Shown here: piece after piece, positions 15,305 through 23,141 of the stretch
Layout of the letters: each line of letters starts with the position of its first letter
Numbering within the stretch: the stretch's first letter is position 1
NCBI GenBank assembly: GCA_038532435.1
Contig: JBCBAP010000037.1
Coordinates: forward strand, 1-33,697
Length of the DNA: 33,697 nucleotides
Source: JBCBAP01 sp038532435
GTDB lineage: Bacteria; Pseudomonadota; Alphaproteobacteria; Rhodobacterales; Rhodobacteraceae
Direction of reading: 5' to 3'
Translations under genes and position numbers: made by a program
Notes under the pieces: generated by a model
What the model was told of the DNA's origin: nothing
Databases searched by the model: none
The model's input: the letters and a program-made list of their open reading frames with translations, nothing else

Positions 15305-16354
15305 ATGACCGACATACCCCAAACCATGAGCGGCGTGATCCTCACAGGTCATGGCGGCCCGGAGGTGCTGGAGCATCGCACCGACCTGCCCGTTCCTGTC
15401 CCGGGTCCTGGGGATGTCCTGATCCGCGTCGGGGCCGCCGCGGTCAACAACACCGACATCAACACCCGCCTTGCCTGGTATTCCAAGGGAGCCGGGGCGA
15501 GCGATGATGCGAGCTGGTCGGGCGAGCCGATCCGCTTTCCCCGGATCCAGGGCATTGACGTGTGCGGACGGATCGCCGCCGTGGGCGCTGGGGTGGACCC
15601 GGCCCGGATCGGCGAACGGGTTCTGGTCGAACCCTGCCTTGTGGAGGCAGCGGGGGAGAGGTGCGACCCGCCCTGGTTTCTCGGCTCTGAATGCGACGGA
15701 GGTTTCGCGCAGTTCACCCGGGTGGCAGCGCGTCACGCGCATCGCGTGGACTGCGCGCTCACGGATGTGGAGCTCGCATCCTTCCCCTGTTCCTATTCGA
15801 CGGCGGAGAACATGCTCACCCGGGCCGCTGTCGGCTCCGATGACACGGTTCTCGTCACCGGCGCATCCGGAGGCGTCGGTTCGGCGGCGGTGCAGCTTGC
15901 GAGGGCGCGCGGCGCGCGTGTCATCGCGTTCAGCAGTGCTGCCCGGGCGGAGAGCCTCCGTGCGCTGGGCGCGGCGGAGGTTGTCGACCGGTCCGAGGAT
16001 CCGCTTAAGGCCTTGGGTCGTGAAAGCGTCGACGTGGTCATCGATCTGGTCGCCGGTCCCGGCTTCCCGATCCTCCTCGAACTGCTGCGCCGCGGCGGGC
16101 GCTACGCGGTGGCGGGGGCTGTCGGGGGGCCGGAGGTGTCGCTCGATGTGCGCACGCTTTATCTGAAGGATCTGAAGTTCTTCGGCTGCACGGTGCTCGA
16201 GCCTGAGGTCTTTGGCAACCTCGTGCGGCGGATCGAGCGGGGAGAGATCCGGCCCCTCGTTGCGGAGACGTTCGCCCTTCACGACATCGTTCGGGCGCAG
16301 GAAGCATTCGCCGCCAAGGGGTTCACAGGCAAGATCGTCCTCACCATCCCCTGA
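15305..16354 (+). CDS. MDR-superfamily NADP oxidoreductase (quinone oxidoreductase-like)
   Basis: Encodes 349 residues. Medium-chain dehydrogenase/reductase with an N-terminal GroES-like domain and a Rossmann fold at TGASGGVGSAAVQLA (185-199). The sequence NNTDIN (48-53) and the lack of the GHE zinc motif (here GIDVCG) place it closer to zinc-free quinone oxidoreductases than to true alcohol dehydrogenases. The insertion AWYSKGAGASDDASWSGE (57-74) is found in a subset of the family. GGGAG lies before ATG 15305. It is 116 bp after scoB and may be separately transcribed. The substrate is not known. Confidence 0.85.
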   Translation: MTDIPQTMSGVILTGHGGPEVLEHRTDLPVPVPGPGDVLIRVGAAAVNNTDINTRLAWYSKGAGASDDASWSGEPIRFPRIQGIDVCGRIAAVGAGVDPARIGERVLVEPCLVEAAGERCDPPWFLGSECDGGFAQFTRVAARHAHRVDCALTDVELASFPCSYSTAENMLTRAAVGSDDTVLVTGASGGVGSAAVQLARARGARVIAFSSAARAESLRALGAAEVVDRSEDPLKALGRESVDVVIDLVAGPGFPILLELLRRGGRYAVAGAVGGPEVSLDVRTLYLKDLKFFGCTVLEPEVFGNLVRRIERGEIRPLVAETFALHDIVRAQEAFAAKGFTGKIVLTIP

Positions 16355-16398
16355 GCCGCCCCCCGCCGGTCAACTGGCGGAGAGCGCTTTAGGTCGGT

Positions 16399-17208
16399 TC
16401 AAGTCCGCTTTCGCCGCGCGAGGGCCAGCGCCGCGAACCCGAGCAGGGCCAGCGGTGCCGTTGCGGGCAGCGGAACGGGGGCAGGCGCGCCCACGGTGCT
16501 GACCGACAGGTTGGCCGGATCGACGATACCGAAGAAGCTGCCGACGATCCCGTTGGTCCCGTCATCCTCTTCCGCGGTCAGGAGGATCACGGTCTGCCCG
16601 GCAAACCAGCTCTCCACATTCGCGGCCCCGCCCCCCAGCGCGGGCAGCCCACCCGAGAGGGGCCGGTAGATGTCGAACCGGAGTTCGAAGGACGGCTCGG
16701 TCTGCGAGAACTCCCCGGTCACCGGGTCCTGTACGGACTCCGATCCCGCATAACCACCGATGGACAGGACGCTGTAGTCCCCGTCCGGATAGGTGTCGTA
16801 GGGTGCGCCTATACCGTCGAGGTCCGCGCGGTCGACCACATCCCGGGCGAGCCGGATGTTGGAGTTACCGCTGAAGGGGCCGACCTCATCAATCGGTGTG
16901 CCTAAGGGGTCGGATACGAATCCACTCGCCCCGAGGTCCGGATCCGTCCCGCCGGTATAGTTGTAGTGAAAGTCTGCTTCGGCTGTCGCCGGGTCGATTC
17001 CCGCGAGCAGGTCCACATACCCGCTCACATCCGTGTCGATTGTCACGCTTAGGTTGATTCTGTTGCCTACCGGATCAACCGAGTCGCCGACGGTCGTAAG
17101 CGTGCCGGAAGCCGAAAGCACTGTCGCGAAACCAGAGATTTCGACGACCGCAGCCTGTGCAGGCGCAGAAATCAGGGCCGCCACGCACAGCAAAGCCATT
17201 CTGTTCAT
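16399..17208 (-). CDS. VPLPA-CTERM sorted secreted protein
   Basis: Encodes 269 residues. Residues 1-19 form a Sec signal peptide ending in AQA. The middle is Gly/Asp/Ser-rich with no known enzymatic motif (FHYNYTGGTDPDLG; DTYPDGDYSVLSIGGYAGSE). The last 25 residues are VPLPA, a hydrophobic helix (LALLGFAALALA) and RRKRT. That is the VPLPA variant of the PEP-CTERM signal, which an exosortase (XrtD type) is thought to process, often in exopolysaccharide-producing bacteria. The ATG at 17208 was chosen over the longer frame because of the signal peptide and a GAGG six bases upstream. No exosortase gene is in this window. Function unknown. Confidence 0.85.
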   Translation of the reverse strand: MNRMALLCVAALISAPAQAAVVEISGFATVLSASGTLTTVGDSVDPVGNRINLSVTIDTDVSGYVDLLAGIDPATAEADFHYNYTGGTDPDLGASGFVSDPLGTPIDEVGPFSGNSNIRLARDVVDRADLDGIGAPYDTYPDGDYSVLSIGGYAGSESVQDPVTGEFSQTEPSFELRFDIYRPLSGGLPALGGGAANVESWFAGQTVILLTAEEDDGTNGIVGSFFGIVDPANLSVSTVGAPAPVPLPATAPLALLGFAALALARRKRT

Positions 17209-17278
17209 TGAGTACCTCGAAGGTCTGAGACTACTGGGACCTTCAGGCGATTGGGAAAATGGGGCGCTCTTATGGATG

Positions 17279-17306
17279 AGATGTGGCGCAATGCGCCACA
17301 TCTTTT
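17279..17306. terminator. 25-bp palindrome next to the argF stop
   Basis: AGATGTGGCGCA (17279-17290) and TGCGCCACATCT (17292-17303) are perfect reverse complements around one central base. TTTT follows on the plus strand (17303-17306), overlapping the argF TAA read on the other strand. In the direction of argF transcription no T-run follows. It probably separates argF from the VPLPA-CTERM gene, as a terminator or RNA 3' end; an operator role is possible. Confidence 0.6.
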
Positions 17307-18228
17307 AGCCCAGGCACCATTTCAGGATGCCCTTTTGCGCGTGCAGACGGTTCTCCGCCTCGTCGAAGATCACCGAATGGGGTCCATCCATGATTTCCGA
17401 GGTTGCCTCCTCTTCCCGATGAGCGGGCAGGCAGTGCATGAAGAGCGCGTCGGGCTTCGCGTGGGCCATCAGGTCCGCGTTGACCTGATAGGGGCGGAGC
17501 AGGTTGTGCCGCCTCTCCCGCGCGGACTGCGCATCGTGCATGGAAAGCCATGTGTCGGCGACGACGAGGTCCGCGCCCGCAACGGCCTTCACCGGGTCGC
17601 GCTCGATCGCGACTGCAGCACCGGACTTGCGGGCGAAACCGACGGCTTCATCCTCCGGATCCAGGCTCTCCGGGCCGGAGAAGACCATGTCGAAACCGAA
17701 CTGGCCTGCGGCATGGAGGAAGGAGGCACACACATTGTTGCCGTCGCCCATCCAGACGACCTTGCGCCCCGCGATGGGGCCGCGATGCTCCTCGAACGTC
17801 ATCACATCCGCCATGATCTGGCAGGGATGGGTTCGGTTTGTCAGCCCGTTGATGACCGGCACATCGGCATACTCGGCAAGCTCCTGCAGCGTCGCCTCGT
17901 CGAAGGTCCGGATCATGATCGCATCGACATAGCGGGACAGGACACGGGCGGTGTCCGCAATCGTCTCTCCGTGGCCGAGCTGCATGTCCGCCCCGGACAG
18001 GACCATCGTCTGACCGCCCATCTGACGCACCCCTACATCGAAGGAGATGCGGGTGCGCGTCGATGGCTTCTCGAAGATCAGGGCGACCATGCGGTTGACA
18101 AGCGGCTGCTCCGCATCCGGTGCACCCTTTGGCAGACCTGCGCGCGCATCCTTTATGGTCTGCGCCTCGGTGAGGATGTCGCGCAGGGTCGCTGCCTCCA
18201 TCGTGTGGAGGTCGAGGAAGTGGTTCAT
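17305..18228 (-). CDS. argF: Ornithine carbamoyltransferase
   Basis: Encodes 307 residues. Makes citrulline from ornithine and carbamoyl phosphate in arginine biosynthesis. The carbamoyl-phosphate loop STRTR (56-60), HPCQ (134-137), the ornithine loop DTWLSMHD (224-231) and HCLPAHR (264-270) are all intact. Ornithine-type enzymes usually have SMG in the ornithine loop; here it is SMH, an acceptable variation. ATG 18228 overlaps the argD stop by four bases (ATGA), so argF is translated right after argD. Confidence 0.97.
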   Translation of the reverse strand: MNHFLDLHTMEAATLRDILTEAQTIKDARAGLPKGAPDAEQPLVNRMVALIFEKPSTRTRISFDVGVRQMGGQTMVLSGADMQLGHGETIADTARVLSRYVDAIMIRTFDEATLQELAEYADVPVINGLTNRTHPCQIMADVMTFEEHRGPIAGRKVVWMGDGNNVCASFLHAAGQFGFDMVFSGPESLDPEDEAVGFARKSGAAVAIERDPVKAVAGADLVVADTWLSMHDAQSARERRHNLLRPYQVNADLMAHAKPDALFMHCLPAHREEEATSEIMDGPHSVIFDEAENRLHAQKGILKWCLG

Positions 18229-19406
18229 GCAAGCCCCTCCTCGATCGCGACCGCCGCAGCTTCAAGCCGGGCGATACCTGTGTCGATCTCCTCGAGCGAG
18301 ATGTTCAGCGGTGGCAGGATGCGGACGACATTGTCCCCGCCGGGAACAACGATGACGCGGGCATCGTAGCCTGCCTTCACCACGTCCCCGTTTGCGACCT
18401 TGCACTTGAGACCGATCATGAGGCCGGTTCCGCGCACCAGATCGAACACGTCCGGGTGACGGGCAACGAGCCCCTCGAGCCCCTGACGCAGATGCCCTGC
18501 GGCGCGGGAGACGTGATCGAGGAATCCGTCCTCGGTCATGACGTTCAGCACCTCAAGGCCCACAGCACAGCCCAGGGGGTTGCCGCCGTAGGTCGAGCCG
18601 TGGGTGCCCGCCGTCATGCCGCTGGCCGCATGTTCCGTCGCGAGGCAGGCGCCGAGGGGAAATCCGCCGCCGATGGCCTTTGCGATGGGCATGATGTCCG
18701 GCGCGACTCCGGTGAACTCGTGGGCAAAGAGCTTTCCGGTCCGGCCCATACCGCACTGGATCTCGTCGAGGATGAGCAGGATACCTTCCGCGTCGCACAG
18801 CTCTCGCAGGCCCCGGATGCAGGCATCCGGGAGCGGTAGGATACCGCCCTCACCCATGATCGGCTCGACCATGATCGCCGCCGTCTCTTCTGTGACCGCG
18901 GCCTTCAGCGCCTCATGATCGCCGAACGACACATGATCAAATCCGGGGGTAAGCGGCCCGAACCCTTCCGTCAGCTTCTCCGCCCCCGCGGCGGCGATCA
19001 TCGCGATTGTCCGGCCGTGGAAGGAGTTGGTGAAGGTGATGATCCGGTTCCGTTCCGGCTGCCCCTTCGCGGAGAAGTGCTTGCGCGCCATCTTCACCGC
19101 GCACTCCGTCGCCTCCGTCCCCGAATTGGTGAAGAAGACGGTGTCGGCAAAGGTCAGTTCCACGAGCTTTTCCGCCAGCGCCTGCTGGTTGGGGATCTGA
19201 TAGAGGTTGGAGGTATGCCACAGTCGTCGTGCCTGATCCTCTAGCGCGCTGACGAGCCGGGGATGAGCGTGGCCGAGCGCGTTCACGGCAATGCCGGCGC
19301 CCAGATCCAGAAAATGCTCTCCGGTCTCGGATTCAAGCCAGGGGCCCTCGCCTTTCACGAATGAAAGCGGTGCCCGCGCGTAGGTTGGCAGGACGGGCGA
19401 AATCAC
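18225..19406 (-). CDS. argD: Acetylornithine aminotransferase
   Basis: Encodes 393 residues from a GTG start. PLP enzyme of arginine (and possibly lysine) biosynthesis. Motifs, numbered from the GTG, are FTNSGTEATECAVKMAR near 92-108, the PLP-contacting LILDEIQCGMGRTG (211-224) and lysine K243 in IAKAIGGGFPLG. The GTG at 19406 was chosen because AAGGAG lies nine bases before it and homology (ISPVLPTYAR) begins there. An in-frame upstream start at 19466 falls inside the leader hairpin, and its extension (MGTRLRGVFVPAKHRKE) is not conserved as far as I know. argF follows with a 4-bp overlap. The leader may regulate both genes. Confidence 0.94.
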   Translation of the reverse strand: MISPVLPTYARAPLSFVKGEGPWLESETGEHFLDLGAGIAVNALGHAHPRLVSALEDQARRLWHTSNLYQIPNQQALAEKLVELTFADTVFFTNSGTEATECAVKMARKHFSAKGQPERNRIITFTNSFHGRTIAMIAAAGAEKLTEGFGPLTPGFDHVSFGDHEALKAAVTEETAAIMVEPIMGEGGILPLPDACIRGLRELCDAEGILLILDEIQCGMGRTGKLFAHEFTGVAPDIMPIAKAIGGGFPLGACLATEHAASGMTAGTHGSTYGGNPLGCAVGLEVLNVMTEDGFLDHVSRAAGHLRQGLEGLVARHPDVFDLVRGTGLMIGLKCKVANGDVVKAGYDARVIVVPGGDNVVRILPPLNISLEEIDTGIARLEAAAVAIEEGLA

Positions 19407-19439
19407 GACTGTGGTCTCCTTTCGGTGTTTCGCTGGAAC

Positions 19440-19472
19440 AAAAACACCCCGCAGGCGTGTGCCCACGGGGTG
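19440..19472 (-). terminator. Terminator-like hairpin in argD leader (possible attenuator)
   Basis: Read on the minus strand, positions 19472-19445 fold into a continuous 12-bp stem: CACCCCG, two G-T wobbles, GGC, loop ACAC, and the complement. It is followed by TTTTT (19444-19440). This is a strong intrinsic terminator by form, 34 bp upstream of the argD GTG. With the promoter at 19478-19507, RNA would begin at or within a base or two of the hairpin's first base. It may attenuate argDF, stabilise the 5' end, or stop transcription arriving from upstream. Confidence 0.75.
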
Positions 19473-19477
19473 AGCGC

Positions 19478-19507
19478 GTTATCCGCGAGCGGGAGGGCGT
19501 CTGTCAA
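19478..19507 (-). promoter_or_regulatory. Predicted sigma-70 promoter for argD-argF
   Basis: On the minus strand, TTGACA (19507-19502) is followed 18 bp later by GATAAC (19483-19478). The -35 is a perfect consensus match and the -10 matches four of six positions. The expected start is near 19471. No other promoter could fit between the hairpin and the argD start, which leave only 34 bp. Confidence 0.6.
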
Positions 19508-19674
19508 TGGGCTGGCGGGACAAGCGGTTGAGCGAGGCGGTCAGGCCGGAGCGCACCGTCATCGTCGTGGAGGCCACCGGACGTGCGGTCGCCCGTCCGC
19601 TCGCCACACCTGCGGGCGTTTATCACCTGCCCGTGCGCCCCTCTGCCCGGTCAGAGCGCTTCGGGCAGGTTTGA
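19507..19674 (+). CDS. Possible small protein, 55 residues
   Basis: An open frame starting MGWRDKRLSEAVRPERTV and ending FGQV, preceded by GGAGG ten bases upstream (19492-19496). Codon third positions are G/C-rich like its neighbours. No family was recognised. Against it, its ATG shares a base with the predicted -35 box of argD on the other strand, and no promoter was found for it. The stop lies in the hairpin at 19670-19690. It may be real, a remnant, or chance. Confidence 0.3.
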   Translation: MGWRDKRLSEAVRPERTVIVVEATGRAVARPLATPAGVYHLPVRPSARSERFGQV

Positions 19675-19690
19675 TTTTTGCGAAATCAAA
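19670..19690. repeat. A/T-rich 8-bp hairpin TTTGATTT/AAATCAAA
   Basis: Perfect 8-bp arms (19670-19677 and 19683-19690) enclose the loop TTGCG. It is strikingly A/T-rich in G+C-rich surroundings and overlaps the stop of the small plus-strand frame. No T-run follows the second arm. It could be a mobile palindromic repeat or a regulatory site. Confidence 0.5.
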
Positions 19691-19944
19691 GCTCCGGGAT
19701 TTGGGCGGAGCGGAACGTAAGTTCGCTCCTTCGGACTGCAGCGAGTGGCTCCGCGTCATTGGCCAAGGAGAGCTGGAACGCGGTCGTGTGAGTTGTCACA
19801 GCAGGTTGTGCAGCCGGGAGGCTTTCCTAATGCGACCGATCCGCGAAATTGCCCCGATCGGTGATGTCGAGCCTGACACTGTCGGTCGTCTGGTTGGTTC
19901 CGGAGAGGTGTGCTGTCCCGCGACCAACCCCCTGCTTGGGATGG
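19691..19944. other. Noncoding region downstream of the polysaccharide operon
   Basis: No gene was recognised. A 7-bp inverted repeat GGTTGGT (19892-19898) / ACCAACC (19923-19929) with a 24-base loop lies just past the last operon gene, without a T-run. Short frames here are unconvincing. Confidence 0.45.
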
Positions 19945-20880
19945 TCAGGGGTCGAACAGGGTTCCTCTTTCGGCCCACTGCCGCGCCGTGATGGTGTGGG
20001 ATGCTTGCGCGAGCGCTACGATCCGGGCGGGGTCGTTGGTGAGATCGATCAGTGTCGCCCGCCACACCTCCGGGTCGTTGGGCAGCCGCAATTCCCCCGG
20101 ATCGTCGCCGTAGGCGGGCTGGTCACTGAAGATCCCGGCGGCTCCGGCCCGGACGATCTCCAGCCGCTTCGCTCCGGACCGGGCTGCGTTCAACCGGCTT
20201 GGCAGGAGCGGGGCCAGCGCGATGCCCGCGTCGGAGGCGACGGCGAAGCGTAAGTAGTCGGGAAAACCCATGAGCGGTTCCGCCGTCACCCGCTCCATCC
20301 CCGCCCACCGTCGGTGGGCGCTACCCTCCGCAATTACGGTGGCTCGCGCCCCCGGTACGGCGCGTAGGACCTCGGCCATGACCGGGTGGAGGAACCGATG
20401 CTCTGGCCCGTGCATCTTCGCGAAGTAGGCGATGTGACCCGGGTCCTGACGCGCCGAGTCCGGCGGGGGAAGGTCCGCAACCGGTGGAATGATCCGCACG
20501 TCGGGATGGTCGATCCTGGCCGACAGCGGGGCGGTCGCAACGAACACCCGGTCCACGAGGCGCAGCAGCCGCCGCAGCCGCAGCAAAGTGCGTGCGGGGT
20601 TCACCTTCAGAAATGGAGGGACGGCGGGGCTGCGCACCATCGCGTCGAGATCATCGTCGAGCACATAGGCGATCCGCCCGAGTGCCGGGCGCGCCTGTTC
20701 GAGCTGTGACAGCAGGCGGGCGGTGGCGTAGCGATTGATGACCACGTCCCGTCCCCGGTGATCCTCCGGCAGGCGGCCATCGAGGACCTCCGTAAACCCT
20801 TCGGGCAGGCGCGGGGCGATGTAGTAGGCGCAGGTGGAGTTGGTGCGGCTGGTGAAGACCAGCGGCAGGCGCGAGCTCAC
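19945..20880 (-). CDS. Putative glycosyltransferase (GT-B-like)
   Basis: Encodes 311 residues from a GTG start. The layout recalls short GT-B enzymes: VVINRYATARLLSQLEQ, AYVLDDDLDAM (around 71-81), VDRVFVATAPLSARI, IIPPVAD, then a second domain beginning HIAYFAKMHGPEHRFL. A donor-side motif APLLPSRLNAARSGAKRLEIVRAG lies near 222-245. The SGAKRLE segment resembles the phosphate-contacting region of family 4-like transferases, but a standard EGFG motif is missing, so the family assignment is only moderate. The GTG overlaps the stop of the upstream gene (GTGA), indicating translational coupling. It is the last gene of the glf operon. Confidence 0.65.
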   Translation of the reverse strand: MSSRLPLVFTSRTNSTCAYYIAPRLPEGFTEVLDGRLPEDHRGRDVVINRYATARLLSQLEQARPALGRIAYVLDDDLDAMVRSPAVPPFLKVNPARTLLRLRRLLRLVDRVFVATAPLSARIDHPDVRIIPPVADLPPPDSARQDPGHIAYFAKMHGPEHRFLHPVMAEVLRAVPGARATVIAEGSAHRRWAGMERVTAEPLMGFPDYLRFAVASDAGIALAPLLPSRLNAARSGAKRLEIVRAGAAGIFSDQPAYGDDPGELRLPNDPEVWRATLIDLTNDPARIVALAQASHTITARQWAERGTLFDP

Positions 20881-23138
20881 GCCCCCTCCGGCGACTCGTC
20901 CGGAAGCGTTGCCTCGAACGCATCGAGGTGGGGGCGGGCGGCATCCGCCTCCTCCGGCGGAAGGTGGTCGAGCATCTGCCGCATCTCCGCAAGGGACTGG
21001 CGCAGACCGGTGCGCGCTGCCGCCGCCTGATCCGGCATCGGGGCGCCTGTGGTGATCGCGACGTAGAGGCGGGCGTAGTCCGGCACCTCCTTAAGCGCCG
21101 CGATCCGTTCCTTGTGCCAGTGCACGCCCGTGTCGTGCAGCCGGGCGACCTCCGTATCCTGCCGCAGCCGCGCGATCTCCACCTTCAGAGCGGGCAGGTG
21201 ACGGTGGATCGATCGATCCTCCTGCCCGCCGAGGTTCATCCGCTGCCAGTACTCAAGGCCCATGACCTGCCGCCAGTGATTGACCCGCCCCCGATCCTTC
21301 TTGATCAGGTAGCTCTCTGCAGAGCGCACGGCGTAGTGATTGATCTGCGCCACCGAGTAGGCGAAGTCCTGCTGCGGTCGGGTGAGATTGTCCGCGTTGG
21401 TCAGACGACGCCCATCGGGCATCTGCCAGGCAAGCGCCCCTTCCGCCTCCCCGGGAAGGACCGGGGCATGGGTGCCGAAACGTTCGATGGCAGGGTCGGG
21501 CCGGAAGAGCGATTTGACAAACCGGTCCGGGGCACCGCCCGCAGCGATGTCTTCCTGCCCATCGGTAAAGCTCTCGATCACCGGCCGGTCCTCGTAGGCG
21601 TCGGTGCCGCCATGGCTGAAGAGCTTCCACGTGACCGGGATCACATCCGCGTCCGGCACGCAGGCGAAGAGATCGTCGAGCGTGCCATCGCCCACATGGA
21701 TGTTCAGGAACTCGTCGCAGTCCGCGACATAGATCCAGCCCGCCTCCGCGCTCAACGCGTGCTCGCGGGCGTACTTGAGCGCGCTTTTCTGCGGGCCGCG
21801 CTTCAGCACCTTGTTGCGGACATGGGTGACAATACCCAGCGTGTCCAGCCGGTCGAGCAGCAGGTCAGTGCCATCCTCGCAATCGTTGGTGTAGACGAGG
21901 AACCGGTCGAACCCGATCACCAAGTGATAGGCGATCCACTCCAGCAGGTAGGGTGCTTCGTTCTTCATCGCCGTGATGACGAGGCGGTGCCCTTCCGGTT
22001 TTGCGGCGCTGGATGGCGCGCCGGAGAAGGCGCGGGCGAGCGTGGCGGTGAGGGTGTCATCCTCCACCATCTGTGCCGCGTCCCAATCATCCTCCCGATT
22101 ATAGTCCCAGTTGGTGGAGATCTGGCGGAAGTGCCAAAAGCCGAACTCGTCGGTGGCGGGGTCCTTGAGCGACTTGATCCGGTGGGTACGCCAGAGCCGG
22201 TCCCGCAGCGGCCCGTCAGGCACGATCGCCCATTTGCGGGGCACCTTGGGTTTTCCGTCCTGCCGGATAAACCGGTGATCCACGTGCCGCGGAAACCCGT
22301 CCTCGAAGGGTGGTTTGGCCCAGACCCAGCGCCCGTTGAACCGCAGATATCCTTCGGGGCTGTCTGCTGTCGCGTCGAACACGGACCGGCTCGAGCGGGA
22401 ATAGACGAACTCGTCGATATCCACGTTGAGTACGGCGCGCGCGTCGGAGAGGAACCTTTGCCGCCCGAGCTCGACCATGGTCATGTGCAGGAACTTCGAA
22501 TTGAAGTTGGTGTTACCCGCGCCGCCAGGGCCGAAGGGGAACCATGCGCGCACGAGGGCCGCGGCCTCCAGCCCCTCGACGGAGGTGAGGGCGGCCCCCA
22601 GATCCTCCATCGAATAGGCGATCGAGTTGTTGTCATAGAGCACAACGGCCTGCAGGCCATGTTCGCGGACATAGTAGGTGAGCCAGTCCGTGATCCATTC
22701 GAGCCGGTTGTCCTTGGAGATCGCGTAGACCGCGTTTCGCCCGGCAAAGAGGTCCGCGTGCCGTCGGCCCACGGGCACCTCGCCAGAGAATTCCGGATGG
22801 GAAAAGGCGAGCGTTGAGGGCCGCGAACTGGGAGAGGCGAGGCGGACCAAATGCCCGCGCGACAGACCGTCGATCCCGACGATCCGGGCGGGCAGACCGT
22901 CGACGGTAAATGTTGCCGTCCGGATCAGGGGCTCGAAATTCACCAGCATCGGGCAGATCAGCCGGATCTCCGCCACCCGCTCATCATAGAAGACGTCATA
23001 GAACAGCGTGGAGAAATCGTAACGCTCGTCATAGGTCGGCGAACGCTCCTCCGGAATGCCGATACGGTCCCGCCGCAGGGTCGGGTGATCCCCGGCAAAC
23101 CGGTAGGATGACAGGGTCAGATCGAGAAACGCGGTCAT
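20877..23138 (-). CDS. Large protein with two GT-A glycosyltransferase domains
   Basis: Encodes 753 residues. Two similar GT92/GT2-like domains follow each other. The first, about 135-345, has AISKDNRLEWITDWLTYYV, VVLYDNNS and the metal motif NVDIDEF (238-244). The second, about 384-625, has ITAMKNEAPYLLEWIAYHL, FLVYTNDCEDGTD and ADCDEF (472-477). An N-terminal segment of about 130 residues and a charged C-terminal helical region (650-753) flank them. Both domains keep the DxDE motif, so both could be active. No signal peptide or membrane segment is seen. It starts 3 bp after glf and its stop overlaps the next start. It may build a repeating disaccharide or transfer galactofuranose, but this is inference. 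Confidence 0.82.
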   Translation of the reverse strand: MTAFLDLTLSSYRFAGDHPTLRRDRIGIPEERSPTYDERYDFSTLFYDVFYDERVAEIRLICPMLVNFEPLIRTATFTVDGLPARIVGIDGLSRGHLVRLASPSSRPSTLAFSHPEFSGEVPVGRRHADLFAGRNAVYAISKDNRLEWITDWLTYYVREHGLQAVVLYDNNSIAYSMEDLGAALTSVEGLEAAALVRAWFPFGPGGAGNTNFNSKFLHMTMVELGRQRFLSDARAVLNVDIDEFVYSRSSRSVFDATADSPEGYLRFNGRWVWAKPPFEDGFPRHVDHRFIRQDGKPKVPRKWAIVPDGPLRDRLWRTHRIKSLKDPATDEFGFWHFRQISTNWDYNREDDWDAAQMVEDDTLTATLARAFSGAPSSAAKPEGHRLVITAMKNEAPYLLEWIAYHLVIGFDRFLVYTNDCEDGTDLLLDRLDTLGIVTHVRNKVLKRGPQKSALKYAREHALSAEAGWIYVADCDEFLNIHVGDGTLDDLFACVPDADVIPVTWKLFSHGGTDAYEDRPVIESFTDGQEDIAAGGAPDRFVKSLFRPDPAIERFGTHAPVLPGEAEGALAWQMPDGRRLTNADNLTRPQQDFAYSVAQINHYAVRSAESYLIKKDRGRVNHWRQVMGLEYWQRMNLGGQEDRSIHRHLPALKVEIARLRQDTEVARLHDTGVHWHKERIAALKEVPDYARLYVAITTGAPMPDQAAAARTGLRQSLAEMRQMLDHLPPEEADAARPHLDAFEATLPDESPEGA

Positions 23139-23141
23139 CGG

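Noticed and set aside
16363..16380. CCGCC/GGCGG hairpin between the MDR gene and the VPLPA-CTERM gene
   Set aside because: The stem is only five to six base pairs with no T-run, which is common by chance in G+C-rich DNA.
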